Source: Stenotrophomonas maltophilia
GTDB taxonomy: Bacteria; Pseudomonadota; Gammaproteobacteria; Xanthomonadales; Xanthomonadaceae
Assembly: GCF_006974125.1 (NCBI RefSeq)
Contig: NZ_CP037858.1
Coordinates: 3,844,001 to 3,908,000 of the forward strand
Direction: 5' to 3'
Length of the DNA: 64,000 nucleotides
The translations under genes were made by a program, and so were the position numbers. Below, one piece after another: positions 52,482 through 62,776 of this stretch (positions within the stretch are counted from its first letter, which is position 1; each line of letters begins with the position of its first letter). The notes beneath the pieces were generated by a model, which worked only from the letters and a program-made list of their open reading frames with translations, was not told the DNA's origin and did no database searches.

Positions 52482-53079
52482 CCTGGTGGTCGTCTTCTAT
52501 GCGGATACGGTCACGAGTGGCGTCGCGCAGGCGGATTTTCAATGCGCCGACCTGATCGGCCGGCAATTCAACGCGCAGGCGCACCCCGTTCGCGTCGAAC
52601 TGTTCATCGCGCTTCTCCGCGCCGAATGCCGGCAGGGCCGCATGCAGGGTACCCAGATCTTCGAAGCCGGCCTGCAGCTGTAGCCGTGCCATGGCGACCA
52701 GCGCCAGCCGCGGTGCGGTGCGCAGGCATTCTGCGGCGGCGCCGCCGTACGCCCGGACCAGGCCGCCGGCCCCGAGCTTGATGCCACCGAACCAGCGCGT
52801 CACCACCACCATCACCCGGTCGAACCCCTGCCCGTCGATCGCGGCCAGGATCGGCCGCCCGGCGGTGCCTGCCGGCTCGCCATCATCGCTGGAGCGGTAG
52901 TCCTGGCCATGCCGGTAGGCCCAGCAGTTGTGCGTGGCGTCGGCCACGGCAACCTGTTGCAGGAACGCCAGCGCTGCGGGGGCGCCGTCGATCGGCGCGG
53001 CATGGGCGATGAAGCGGCTGTGTTTGACTTCCAGCGTGTGGCTGACGGGCTGGGCGAGGGTATCGAGCATTCCCGTCAT
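52474..53079 (-). CDS. YigZ/IMPACT-family protein
   Basis: About 201 residues with the IMPACT fold: VKHSRFIAHAAPIDGAPAAL, HNCWAYRHG, SSDDGEPAGTAGRPIL and VVVTRWFGGIKLGAGGLVRA, the family signature. Bacterial YigZ proteins are linked to translation stress; biochemistry unsettled. Start at 53079 or 53070; both have weak ribosome sites. Co-transcribed with the ABC exporter. Confidence 0.9.
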   Translation of the reverse strand: MTGMLDTLAQPVSHTLEVKHSRFIAHAAPIDGAPAALAFLQQVAVADATHNCWAYRHGQDYRSSDDGEPAGTAGRPILAAIDGQGFDRVMVVVTRWFGGIKLGAGGLVRAYGGAAAECLRTAPRLALVAMARLQLQAGFEDLGTLHAALPAFGAEKRDEQFDANGVRLRVELPADQVGALKIRLRDATRDRIRIEDDHQDD

Positions 53080-53110
53080 TCTACGGGGTTGCCGGGTATC
53101 CCCGTCCGTT

Positions 53111-54118
53111 TCAGTCGTCCAGCAGCGGGCGCAGGTCGCGGGGCAGGCGCGCTTCCGGATACTGCTGTATGTAGCGCTCCAGGCTGGCGCGGGCGAGGTC
53201 GCGCTGGTCCTGGTCACGGCGCTCGCGGATCTTCTGCAGCCATTGCCGGCGCGGCAGGCGCGCGTCGGCGTCTACTTCGGCCTGCACCGTGTCCGCACTC
53301 AGTCCGGCTTCGCTGCCGCGACGCATGACGCCGGGTGCCGAGCGGTTGGTGGCAACGCGCTTGCTGGAAGTGACCTGGACCCGATCGAGTGCCGGAGCCG
53401 GTTCGGCGTCGGCTGTGCTGGCTGCGGTTGGCGCAGCGCTGCGCGCCTGCATGGCGCCGACCGGAGCCGGTGCGGATGCCGGAGCGGGTGCGGCGTAGGC
53501 AACCGGTGCCACAGGCGCCGCTGACGGCGGAGGTGGTGGCAACGCTGCGAAGGCGGTATCGGCGACAGGCTCTGCGACGCGTGCGCGTGCCGCCGCTGCC
53601 TTCACCGGGGCGGGAGCCGGCGCTTCAGCAGGCGCTGCCGGGGCTGGCACCGGGGCGCGGGCGGCGGCGGGCGCCGCCTGGGAAGCGGCGGGGGGCACCG
53701 ACTGAGGTGCGGCGAGTGGCGCCGCCTCTGGTGCGGGCGGAGCCGGAGCCATCGCAGTCTCGGCGGCATTGCCTTCGGCGGTCTGGTCGGCCACGGCGTC
53801 GTCAGCGGCAGGCGCGGCGGCGACCTGCGTTTCGCCGGCCGGAATCGGCGGCGGTTCCGGACGCAGCTGCCAGGCGATACCGATGGCGAATACCATCGAG
53901 GCGGCGATGCCGAACACCGCCGGCCAACGCGGGCGGGTGCGCTGCGTGCGCGGCGCCTCGGGAGAGGCGACCGCATCGGCCGCCGGCGGGTCTACGGCAG
54001 CGCGGGCCGCAGCCAGGATGGCAGCATCCAGCGCAGCGGGCGGAGCCTGCTCGGCGCGACGGCCGAGCAGCCGGGCCAGCTCGCGTTCTTCCGGCGTCAG
54101 GGGTTCGTCTCGGTTCAT
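53111..54118 (-). CDS. probable anti-sigma factor with single transmembrane helix
   Basis: A 335-residue protein: short N-terminal cytosolic region (LTPEERELARLLGRRAEQAP), one membrane helix (PAVFGIAASMVFAIGIAWQL, about 66-85), a Pro/Ala-rich linker of about 140 residues and a basic C-terminal part with repeated R/Q motifs. Its ATG overlaps the stop of the ECF sigma gene, the usual arrangement of a sigma/anti-sigma pair. No zinc-binding anti-sigma motif is evident, so the role rests on position and topology. Confidence 0.65.
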   Translation of the reverse strand: MNRDEPLTPEERELARLLGRRAEQAPPAALDAAILAAARAAVDPPAADAVASPEAPRTQRTRPRWPAVFGIAASMVFAIGIAWQLRPEPPPIPAGETQVAAAPAADDAVADQTAEGNAAETAMAPAPPAPEAAPLAAPQSVPPAASQAAPAAARAPVPAPAAPAEAPAPAPVKAAAARARVAEPVADTAFAALPPPPPSAAPVAPVAYAAPAPASAPAPVGAMQARSAAPTAASTADAEPAPALDRVQVTSSKRVATNRSAPGVMRRGSEAGLSADTVQAEVDADARLPRRQWLQKIRERRDQDQRDLARASLERYIQQYPEARLPRDLRPLLDD

Positions 54119-54738
54119 GCGTTCAGTCCCGCACGCAGCTTGTCCATCGCATAGCGCAGCCGCGATTTCACGGTTTCCCGGCCCACGCCGGTGATCTGGC
54201 CGATCTCCTCCAGGCTCAGTTCCTGATCCAGCCGCAGCTGCAGCACTTCGCGCTGCTCGGGCGGCAGTTGTTCCATCGCCAGCTGGATGCGGCGACGTTG
54301 TTCGAATTCGGAAAGCTCGCCTTCCGGGGTCTGCCCATCCTCGATCGCTGCCAGGCGCAGATCGGCGTCGGCCGGTGCAGCCGGGCGATGACGGGCGGCA
54401 CGCCAATGGTCGTTCAGGCGGTTGTGGGCGATGCGGAACAGCCAGGTGCTGAACGCTGCCTCGGGTTGCCAGCCGGCGCGCGCGCTGATCACCCGCTGCC
54501 AGACGTCCTGGAAGATCTCCTCGGCCAGCGCGTTGTCGCGCAGTTGCCGCAGCAGGAAGCCGAACAGGCGCTTGCGATGGCGCGCATACAGGCTTTCGAA
54601 CGCACGCAGGTCGCCACCGGCCCAGGCCAGCATCAAGGCTTCATCGGTTGGCAGTGCGCTGGCTTCCACGGCGTACAGGGTAAGGCCTGCAGGCGATGGC
54701 GCATAGCCGGTGGCGGGGGCGGGCAGGGCGAGGGTCAT
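54115..54738 (-). CDS. ECF-type RNA polymerase sigma factor
   Basis: A 207-residue ECF sigma-70: region 2 LRAFESLYARHRKRLFGFLL, DNALAEEIFQDVWQRVISAR and FSTWLFRIAHNRLNDHWRAA; region 4 LPPEQREVLQLRLDQELSLE and IGQITGVGRETVKSRLRYAM. Start 54738 is likely; an upstream Met at 54807 would add a basic leader. Co-translated with the anti-sigma candidate. Divergent from a c-di-GMP protein gene. Confidence 0.88.
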   Translation of the reverse strand: MTLALPAPATGYAPSPAGLTLYAVEASALPTDEALMLAWAGGDLRAFESLYARHRKRLFGFLLRQLRDNALAEEIFQDVWQRVISARAGWQPEAAFSTWLFRIAHNRLNDHWRAARHRPAAPADADLRLAAIEDGQTPEGELSEFEQRRRIQLAMEQLPPEQREVLQLRLDQELSLEEIGQITGVGRETVKSRLRYAMDKLRAGLNA

Positions 54739-54880
54739 GGCTCGGAAGGGGCTACGGACAGCAGGAAAAACGTACGGGCGCACGATTCGGGGTTTACGGG
54801 CTTCCATTGCCCCCCGGGTGGCGCGCTATGCTCGGCGGCTCAGGGGAGGCGACGCACAGACGGCGCCAAGAGATTGTCAT

Positions 54881-57725
54881 TTGTCCACGCATGCTGAACC
54901 GGCGGAAGAGCCACCACACGAGGCCGTGCTGAGCACGGCGCTGGTGCGCGCGTTGCATGCGCTTTTGCCGGAGACGGCGGTGGTCCGCGTCGGTTGGGAC
55001 GACCCGCAGCTGGGATATGGCCGGGGCGGCTGGCCCTTGCTTGCAACTGACAGCGCTGCATCCGTGGAACCCGGCACCGGCGATGGCCAGCACGGCTGGG
55101 AGTATGACGGTGCGCGGCTGCTGCTGTCGGTTGCGGGCGCGGCGCCTTCACCCGCGTGGTGGGGGCTGGCCCGGCAGGCAATGGAGCTGGCCCTGCAGCG
55201 CGGCCGCCAGGCCGGCCAGATCAGGGCACTGGAAGAAGCCGAGCGGCTCCAACAGGCCCTGTTCCAGATCGCCGACCTGGCCGGTGCCGACCTGGAGATG
55301 GGCGAGATGCTGCGCCACGTGCACGGCGTGCTGGGCACGCTGATGTACGCGGAGAACTGCTACATCGTCGAGTATGACGATGTGCGCGACCAGATCCGTT
55401 TCCTGTACTTCGCCGATCAGGTCGATGACTTCGTCGCCGATCCCACGCAGAGCCATGATGCCAGCGATATGCCGCGCAGCCTGACCGTGGCGCTGCTGCG
55501 CCATGGCAAGCCGCTCAGTGGCCCGTCGCGCGAACTTCTGGCGCAGGTGATGGAACAGGAGCACGACCCGCAGCGTGGGCCCGAAAGCCTGGACTGGCTG
55601 GGCGTGCCGATGCTGCGCGATGGCCGTGTCTGCGGCGCCATCGTAGTGCAGAGCTACGAGCATGCCGCCCGCTATGGCGAGGCGGAGCGGGCCCTGCTGG
55701 GGTTCGTTGCCCAGCACGTCCAGACTGCGATGGACCGGCGGCAGGCGCAGGTGCGGCTGGAACAGCAGGTGGAGCGGCGCACGCTCGAGCTGCAGCGCGC
55801 CAACCGCAGCCTGCAGGATGAGGTGGCCGAGCGTCGCCGCGCCGAACAGCTGCAGACCGCGCTGTACAACATCGCCGAGATGGCGATGTCGGCCGACAGC
55901 CTGGCCCAGTTCTACGGCCAGGTGCACGGTGTGGTCGGGCGCCTGCTCGATGCCCGCAATTTCTACATCGCCCTGGTCAACCCGGCCGGCAATGGCCTGG
56001 ACTTCGTCTATTCGGTGGACGAGCACAATGCCAGCCGCGCGCCACGGCCGTTCAGCCGTGGCCTGACCGAGTATGTGGTGCGCAACCGGCGTCCGCTGCT
56101 GGCGTCACGCGCGCAGATCGATGCGCTGCTGGCCAGTGGTGAAGTGCGCGAATCCGGCGCGCGCTCGCATTGCTGGCTGGGCGTGCCGCTGCTGCGCGAC
56201 GACGAAGTGGTCGGCGCGATCGTGGTGCAGAGCTACAGCGAGAACAGCACGTTCAGCGTGCATGACCAGCGCCTGCTGATCTTTGTCGCGCAGAACATCG
56301 GCACCGGGCTGGCCCGGCAGCGCGACCAGCAACGGCTGCGTTCGGCGCATGCCGAGCTGGAAAAGCGCGTGGAAGAGCGTACCCGCGAGCTGGCCGAAGT
56401 GAACGAGAAGCTGCTCGGCCAGATCGGCGAGCGCCTGCGCGCCGAGCAGCGCCTGACCCACCAGGCCATGCACGATGCGTTGACCGGCCTGCCCAACCGC
56501 CTGCACCTGCTGGATCGCCTGCAGGATGCCCTGGCACTGGCCAAGCGTGAAGGCGGGCCGGTATTTGCCGTTCTGTTCCTCGACCTTGACCGCTTCAAGC
56601 TGGTCAACGACAGCATCGGCCATGCGGCCGGTGACCGCATGCTGGTGGAAGTGGCCAAGCGCATCGTGTCGATGGCCGGTACCGAAGATGTGGTGGCACG
56701 GCTCGGCGGTGATGAGTTTGCTGTGCTGCTGCAGTGCCCGCAGGGCCTGGCGCAGGCACTGGATTTCGGCCAGCGGCTGCTGCTGGCGTTGCAGGAATCG
56801 ATGTGGATCGCCGGGCGCGAACTGTTTCCGTCCGGCAGCCTGGGCATTGCCCTGTGGAATCCACGCTACCGCACCGGTGAGGAGCTGCTGCGCGATGCGG
56901 ATGCAGCGATGTACCGGGCCAAGGCGCAGGGCCATGACCGCTGTGCGATCTTCGACGAGGACATGCGCGAGGAAGCCATGCGCAGCCTGGACCTGGAAGC
57001 CGATCTGCGCCGTGCGATCAACAACCGCGACTTCCTGCCGTTCTACCAGCCGATCGTGCGCTTGTCCGACGGCGAAGTGGTCGGTCACGAGGCGCTGCTT
57101 CGCTGGCAGCATGAGCGCCGTGGCCTGCTGCTGCCCGGTGCGTTCCTGGAACTGGGCGAAGAGAGCGGCCTGATCGAGCAGGTGGACTGGTTGATCTACG
57201 AACAGGTCATCGCGGGGCTGGCACGGGGGGGGCGAAGGCTACGTCTCGGTGAACGTGTCGCCCCGGCATTTCCGCTCGGCGGAGTTCAGTGATCGCCTGT
57301 TCGGCCTGCTCGACAGCTGCGGTGCCGATCCGCGCCGGCTGCGCCTGGAAATCACCGAGGTAGCGTTGCTGGACGACGGTCCGCACACGCTGCGCATCCT
57401 GCAGGGCCTGCGCGAGCGCGGCATCCAGGTGCAGCTGGATGATTTCGGCACAGGCTTCTCCGCGTTGTCCTACCTGCATCGCTTCCCGATCAGCACGCTG
57501 AAGATCGACCAGAGCTTCATCGCCGGCCTGCATGGTCCGGAGGTGCAGAGTACGCGCGCACTGGTTGAGGGCGTGCTGTCGCTGGCGCGCACGCTGGGCA
57601 TCGAAACCATCGGCGAAGGCATCGAGACCGACGCGCAGCGGCAGACCCTGCGTGAACTGGGCTGCGACTACGGCCAGGGCTACCTGCTGGGGCGGCCCGC
57701 CCCATGGGCGCACGCGGCGGCCTGA
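54881..57725 (+). pseudogene. GAF-GAF-GGDEF-EAL c-di-GMP protein split by a frameshift in an 8-G tract
   Basis: Two overlapping frames give one protein. The first (to 57292) holds two GAF sensor domains, coiled coils (RLEQQVERRTLELQRANRSL), a GGDEF domain with intact RLGGDEFAVL (about residue 609) and the start of an EAL domain (GHEALLRW, about 737). The second (57249-57725) holds the rest of EAL (NVSPRHFRSAEF, QLDDFGTGFSALSYL, KIDQSFI). The break is at eight G at 57225-57232; seven G would give one frame of about 947 residues. The start may be TTG 54881 or GTG 54926. It may be phase-variable, inactivated, or a sequencing error. Intact, it would make and/or degrade c-di-GMP. Confidence 0.82.
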
Positions 57726-57744
57726 GCCGCCGCGTACTGTTGCA

Positions 57745-58338
57745 TCATCGCAGGGCGGCGCGGCGCTTCTCGTCGATCCATTTCGAGGCCTGCGCCGGCT
57801 GGTAATTCTTCATCCACTCCAGCATCTCTTCGATGTCCGAGCCGTACCACAGGTCCTGGCGCTGGTCCGGGTGCAGGAAGCGCTCTTCCACCATGCGGTC
57901 GATCATGCCGATCAACGGGGCGTAGAAGCCTTCCACGTCGAGGAACGCGCATGGCTTGTTGCCGATGCCCAGCTGGCGCCAGGTCAGCATCTCGAAGATC
58001 TCTTCCATGGTGCCGAAGCCGCCGGGAAGGGTAACGAAGCCATCGGCGAGGTCGAACATGCGCGACTTGCGCTCATGCATCGAACCGACGATTTCCAGTT
58101 CGGTCAGGCCACGGTGGGCCACTTCCCAATCGGCCAACTGGCGCGGGATCACGCCGGTCACCTCGCCGCCGGCGGCGAGCACGGCATTGGCCACGGTTCC
58201 CATCAGGCCGACGTTGCCGCCGCCATACACCAGGCGCAGGCCATCGCGGGCGATGCGGTCACCCAGGGCAATGGCGCGTTCGGTGTAGGCCGGCTTGCTG
58301 CCAGCGTTGGAACCACAGTACACACAGATCGATTTCAT
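57745..58338 (-). CDS. LOG-family protein (cytokinin phosphoribohydrolase-like)
   Basis: A 197-residue LOG-family enzyme: ICVYCGSNAGSKPAYTERAI, YGGGNVGLMGTVANAV, the catalytic SMHERKSRMFDLAD and LPGGFGTMEEIFEMLTWRQL. Members hydrolyse nucleoside 5'-monophosphates to base and ribose phosphate. ATG 58338 follows AGGAAGATCC. Confidence 0.92.
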   Translation of the reverse strand: MKSICVYCGSNAGSKPAYTERAIALGDRIARDGLRLVYGGGNVGLMGTVANAVLAAGGEVTGVIPRQLADWEVAHRGLTELEIVGSMHERKSRMFDLADGFVTLPGGFGTMEEIFEMLTWRQLGIGNKPCAFLDVEGFYAPLIGMIDRMVEERFLHPDQRQDLWYGSDIEEMLEWMKNYQPAQASKWIDEKRRAALR

Positions 58339-58365
58339 GGATCTTCCTGTCTCTTGGCCGGAAAC

Positions 58366-58407
58366 GAAAACGCCCCGTCGCCGACCGAAAGGCAGTCAGC
58401 GACGGGG
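58366..58407 (-). terminator. rho-independent terminator between the aminotransferase and LOG genes
   Basis: On the minus strand: stem CCCCGTCGC / GCGACGGGG then CGTTTTCGTTT. It ends the transcript of the aminotransferase gene at 58553. Confidence 0.75.
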
Positions 58408-58552
58408 TGTGCGTAGAGTATGAGGCCTTGAGAGGCCTTCTGTAGAGTCGAGCATGGCTATGCCGGTCGTCCTGACCGGCACCCTTCGGGCCGTCGCCAG
58501 CGACGTTGGCAGCGGCTCCTGCCGCTGCCTTCGGCTCTACCGACGCGGGCGC

Positions 58553-60049
58553 TTACGCCGCCGCGGCCTGCTCGCGGCGCGGGCCTTCACGCAGGGCGCG
58601 GCCGACCATGCCCACCAGCAGGTCCAGCTCCTCGCTGTCCATGCCGAAGTGCGGGGTGAAGCGCAGCGAGTTCTCGCCACCGTGGATCACGTTGATGCCG
58701 TGCTGGCGCAGCCATTCCTCTGTGGAGTTGGCGCCGTAGCACTTGAACTGCGGGGCCAGCTCGCAGGAGAACAGCAGGCCGGTGCCCTGCACCTTGGTGA
58801 TCAGCCCGCCCAGCTCGTTCTTCAGCTGTTCAAGCTTGCGCACGGCCTCGGCACCACGCTCGGCGATGTTGGCGCGCACCTGCGGGGTCAGCTGGGCCAG
58901 GGTGGCGCAGGCCACATCCAGCGCGCGCGGGTTGCTGGTCATGGTGTTGCCATAGATGCCCTTGCGGTACAGCTGCGCGGCATGCTCGGTCACCGCCAGC
59001 ACCGACAGCGGGTACTGCGCGGCGTTGAGCGCCTTGGAGTAGGTCTCCATGTCCGGCGGGTCCAGGCCTTCGAAGCCCGGGTAATCGACCACCGACAGCA
59101 CGCCATGCGCACGCAGGCCGGCCTGGATCGAGTCGAGCAGCAGCAGGCTGCCATGGGCACGGGTCAGTTCGCGGGCCACGGCATAGAACGACGGCGGCAC
59201 CGAACGGCCCGGGTCGCCTTCGCCCATCACCGGCTCCAGGAACACCGCCTCGATGAACCACTGGTTGCGCGCGGCGTCCTCGAACACCTTGCGCAGGCCG
59301 GCTTCGTCGTACGGCGCCACGGTGATCACCGAGTCCTCGCCACGGTAGCTGGCCAGGTGCTGCATGTAGCTCTTGCGGCTGGAATCCGAATAGAGGGCAG
59401 GGCGGTCGGTACGGCCATGGAAGCTGCCCTTGACCACCACGCGCTTGATCGCAGCGCCGGCGTGGCGAGCACCCGGGTCGGTCTGCAGCTTGGCGTTGAC
59501 GTCGGCGATGCGCGCGGCCAGGCCGACCGCTTCGGAGCCGGAATTCAGGCACATGAAACGGGCAAACGGGCAACCGCCACGGCGGTGGCCGATCTCGGCG
59601 CGCAGGGCAGTGATGAAGCGCTGCTGCGACAGGCTGGGGGTCATGATGTTGGCCATCACCTGCGGGCGGGCCATCGCCTCCAGCACGGCGTCCGGGGTGT
59701 GCCCGAAGCCGAGCATGCCGTAGCCGCCGGCGTCGTACAGCACGGCGCCCTTCAGGGTGACCACCCACGGGCCGCGCGCGGCCAGCGCCACGTACGGGGT
59801 CACCGCGTCATCGGCATAGAAATTGACGAAACCGTCCTGCATCGCGTCGATCTGCGCCTGTTCGTCCTGCGCCAGCAGCGGCCCCAGGTCGGCCTGTACG
59901 CGCGCGAATTCCTCGGCGGCGGCGTCCACCGCGGCGATCAGCTGCGGGTGGTTGGCGGACAGGGCGGTCAGGGTGGCATCGTCCAGACCGGAGGTAAGGC
60001 GGGCGCCGGGCTGGTTGCGCAGGGGGGCGAGGCGTTCGATGAAGCTCAT
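58553..60049 (-). CDS. class-III pyridoxal-phosphate aminotransferase
   Basis: A 498-residue class-III aminotransferase: FMCLNSGSEAVGLAARIADV at the cofactor phosphate site, VVVKGSFHGRTDRPAL, FIEAVFLEPVMGEGD, LLLLDSIQAGLRAHG where family members usually have DE-x-Q, and ETYSKAL with the probable Schiff-base Lys. The D-S-I-Q replacement of D-E-x-Q is unusual. Substrate not assigned. GGAGATCTGCA precedes the start. Upstream, 60050-60259 holds the divergent queA promoter. Confidence 0.85.
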   Translation of the reverse strand: MSFIERLAPLRNQPGARLTSGLDDATLTALSANHPQLIAAVDAAAEEFARVQADLGPLLAQDEQAQIDAMQDGFVNFYADDAVTPYVALAARGPWVVTLKGAVLYDAGGYGMLGFGHTPDAVLEAMARPQVMANIMTPSLSQQRFITALRAEIGHRRGGCPFARFMCLNSGSEAVGLAARIADVNAKLQTDPGARHAGAAIKRVVVKGSFHGRTDRPALYSDSSRKSYMQHLASYRGEDSVITVAPYDEAGLRKVFEDAARNQWFIEAVFLEPVMGEGDPGRSVPPSFYAVARELTRAHGSLLLLDSIQAGLRAHGVLSVVDYPGFEGLDPPDMETYSKALNAAQYPLSVLAVTEHAAQLYRKGIYGNTMTSNPRALDVACATLAQLTPQVRANIAERGAEAVRKLEQLKNELGGLITKVQGTGLLFSCELAPQFKCYGANSTEEWLRQHGINVIHGGENSLRFTPHFGMDSEELDLLVGMVGRALREGPRREQAAAA

Positions 60050-60259
60050 TGCAGATCTCCTGAAACAATGGGTCGCACGGGTCTTCAAAAGCAAAACGCG
60101 CGTCATCACGCGCGCTTGGGGCAGGCTCGTGCAGCGGACTTCCGGCTCGATGCTAGCACTTGTTTTTTTGCGCGATAACCCCGCAAAAGCCTGCTGCATA
60201 GCAGCATTTTGCGCGACGTTCGCTGCGAAGCGCGCCGGCTCGCAGACGCTGGACGTACA

Positions 60260-61327
60260 ATGCGCGCCATTGTCGACCTGTTGCCGCCCACTGCCTTGAA
60301 GAAGTCCGATTTCCACTACGACCTGCCGGCTGAACTGATCGCGCAGGCACCCCTGGCCGAACGTTCCGCAAGCCGCCTGCTGCTGGTGCCGCCGGCGCCC
60401 GATGCCTTCACCGATCTGCAGGTGCGCGACCTGCCGTCGCTGCTGCAGCCGGGCGACCTGCTGGTGTTCAACGACACCCGGGTGATCCCGGCGCGCCTGT
60501 TCGGGCAGAAGGCCAGCGGTGGCCGCGTGGAGATCCTGATCGAGCGCCTGCTCGGCGCCCAGCAGGCACGCGCGCAGGTCGGCGCCAGCAAGTCGCCGAA
60601 GGCGGGCAGCCGCATCGCGCTGGATGCCGGTGGCGAAGCCGAGGTGCTGGGCCGCGATGGCGAGTTCTACGTGCTGCAGTTCCATGTGCCGGAATCGCTG
60701 GAACAATGGCTGCTGCATGCCGGCCGCCTGCCGCTGCCGCCGTACATCCAGCGCGAGCCGGGCGTGGACGACCGCGAGCGCTACCAGACCGTGTTCGCGC
60801 GCGAAGTGGGCGCGGTGGCGGCGCCGACCGCCGGCCTGCATTTCGACGAACCGCTGCTGGCTGCGCTGAAGGACAAGGGCGTGGAGTTCGGCCACGTCAC
60901 CCTGCACGTGGGTGCGGGCACCTTCCAGCCGGTGCGTGCCGATGACCTGAAGGACCACGTGATGCACCGCGAGTGGCTGAACGTCGGCGCCGAGCTGGTG
61001 CAGCAGGTGCGGCGCACGCGCGCCGGCGGCGGCCGCGTGATCGGCGTCGGCACCACCGTGGTGCGCGCGCTGGAAAGCGCGATGCGCGATGGCGAGCTGC
61101 TGCCGTTCGTCGGAGAAACGCAGATCTTCATCACCCCGGGTTATCGCATCCGCAGTGTCGATGCGATGGTGACCAACTTCCACCTGCCGGAAAGCACGCT
61201 GCTGATGATGATCTCTGCGTTCGCCGGCAAGGAGCGCGTGTTCGAGGCCTACCAGCACGCGATCGAGCAGCGCTATCGCTTCTTCAGCTACGGCGACGCG
61301 ATGCTGCTGTTCCCGCAGGCAGGCTGA
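60260..61327 (+). CDS. queA: tRNA preQ1(34) S-adenosylmethionine ribosyltransferase-isomerase QueA
   Basis: A 355-residue enzyme adding the epoxycyclopentandiol ring to preQ1 in queuosine synthesis. It shows [74 protein letters not shown] and [23 protein letters not shown] 60260 gives a leader longer than usual; TTG 60296 would begin the conserved KKSDF directly. Followed by tgt, the next queuosine gene. Confidence 0.95.
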   Translation: MRAIVDLLPPTALKKSDFHYDLPAELIAQAPLAERSASRLLLVPPAPDAFTDLQVRDLPSLLQPGDLLVFNDTRVIPARLFGQKASGGRVEILIERLLGAQQARAQVGASKSPKAGSRIALDAGGEAEVLGRDGEFYVLQFHVPESLEQWLLHAGRLPLPPYIQREPGVDDRERYQTVFAREVGAVAAPTAGLHFDEPLLAALKDKGVEFGHVTLHVGAGTFQPVRADDLKDHVMHREWLNVGAELVQQVRRTRAGGGRVIGVGTTVVRALESAMRDGELLPFVGETQIFITPGYRIRSVDAMVTNFHLPESTLLMMISAFAGKERVFEAYQHAIEQRYRFFSYGDAMLLFPQAG

Positions 61328-61337
61328 CGCGCACTTC

Positions 61338-61452
61338 ATCCACGCATGGCGTGGATCTACTACCGTCCAGTAGATCCACGCCATGCGTGGATGAATCCGG
61401 TACCCCCGGCCATCTCCGGCGGATCTCGCCGCCGGGCATGGCCCGGCGCTAC
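61338..61452. repeat. head-to-head SMAG pair plus a third repeat between queA and tgt
   Basis: An inverted copy (61338-61360) and a direct copy (61370-61392) of the ATCCACGC-type SMAG make one large hairpin. A CGCCGGGC-type copy on the minus strand follows at 61431-61452. Confidence 0.88.
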
Positions 61453-61512
61453 CGGAGCAGGGAAGGCGGTTTTGGGAGACAATAGGCAACTATTTGCCTG
61501 AACGACCGCTCC

Positions 61513-62643
61513 ATGTCCCGATTGCAGTTCCAGCTCCAGACCCGCGACGGCCGTGCCCGCCGTGGCCGCCTGACCTTTCCGCGTGGCACGGTGGAAACGC
61601 CGGCCTTCATGCCGGTGGGGACCTATGGCTCGGTCAAGGGCATCCTGCCGGACCAGGTGCGTGCGCTGGGCGCCGAGATCATCCTCGGCAACACCTTCCA
61701 CCTGTATCTGCGCCCGGGCCTGGACATCATCGCCGACCACGGCGGCCTGCACGGTTTCTGCCGCTGGGATGGCCCGATCCTGACCGACTCCGGCGGCTTC
61801 CAGGTGTTCTCGCTGGCCCACCGCCGCAAGATCACCGAGCAGGGCGTGACCTTTGCCTCGCCCACCGACGGTGCCCGTGTGTTCCTGGGGCCGGAAGAGA
61901 GCATGAAGATCCAGAAGGTGCTCGATTCGGACGTGGTGATGATCTTCGACGAGTGCACCCCGTACCCGGCCACCGAGGATGTGGCGCGCCGCTCGATGGA
62001 GCTGAGCCTGCGCTGGGCCCAGCGCAGCCGCAACGCGCATGACGAGCTCGGCAACGACGCGGCCCTGTTCGGCATCGTCCAGGGCGGCGTGCACACCGAC
62101 CTGCGCAGCCGTTCGGCCGAGGCCCTGCAGGCGATCGGCTTCGACGGCTACGCCATCGGCGGCCTGGCCGTGGGCGAGCCCGAGCACGAGCGCAACGCCA
62201 TGCTCGACCACCTGGACCCGGAGCTGCCGGGCGACCGCCCGCGCTACCTGATGGGCGTGGGCCGGCCGGAGGATCTGGTCGAGGGTGTCGCACGTGGCGT
62301 GGACATGTTCGATTGCGTGATGCCAACCCGGAATGCGCGCAACGGCCACTATTTCACCTCGTTCGGCACCGTCCGCATCCGCAATTCCCAGTACGCGCGG
62401 GACATGGACCCGATCGAGCCGGGCTGCGGCTGCGTGGCCTGCACCGGCGGCTACACCCGGTCCTACCTGCGCCACCTGGACCGCTGCAACGAGATGCTGG
62501 CACCGATGCTGGGCACCCTGCACAACCTGTTCTATTACGAAAAGCTGATGGCCGACATCCGCGCGGCGATCGAGGCGGGAACCTTCCTGGCCTTCCGTGA
62601 GTCTTTCTACGCGGCACGCGGGGCAGTTGCCCCGCCCCTGTAA
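61513..62643 (+). CDS. tgt: queuine tRNA-guanine transglycosylase
   Basis: A 376-residue enzyme exchanging G34 for preQ1 in Asp/Asn/His/Tyr tRNAs. Catalytic Asp in [13 protein letters not shown], substrate residues in [13 protein letters not shown] and [11 protein letters not shown], the nucleophile Asp in [17 protein letters not shown], and the zinc site [18 protein letters not shown]. Continues the queA operon despite the repeats between them. Confidence 0.97.
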   Translation: MSRLQFQLQTRDGRARRGRLTFPRGTVETPAFMPVGTYGSVKGILPDQVRALGAEIILGNTFHLYLRPGLDIIADHGGLHGFCRWDGPILTDSGGFQVFSLAHRRKITEQGVTFASPTDGARVFLGPEESMKIQKVLDSDVVMIFDECTPYPATEDVARRSMELSLRWAQRSRNAHDELGNDAALFGIVQGGVHTDLRSRSAEALQAIGFDGYAIGGLAVGEPEHERNAMLDHLDPELPGDRPRYLMGVGRPEDLVEGVARGVDMFDCVMPTRNARNGHYFTSFGTVRIRNSQYARDMDPIEPGCGCVACTGGYTRSYLRHLDRCNEMLAPMLGTLHNLFYYEKLMADIRAAIEAGTFLAFRESFYAARGAVAPPL

Positions 62644-62776
62644 CCCGGATGCCCCCTGCCGAACGGCCCAAGGACGAACGCCTGGGGCCGTGGCATACTT
62701 CAAGGCTGACCCAGATCCGCGGTCGACACCCCCGCCCCTGAAGGGACGGGAGCGCCGCCCAACCAAAGGACCAACG

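Noticed and set aside
60050..60259. preQ1 riboswitch upstream of queA
   Set aside because: Only a short TGCTGC/GCAGCA hairpin is visible; no convincing aptamer sequence or pseudoknot could be drawn.
58553..61489. 978-codon minus frame spanning the aminotransferase and antisense to queA
   Set aside because: Only the C-terminal 498 residues match a family and have a ribosome site (start 60049); the rest is antisense to queA.
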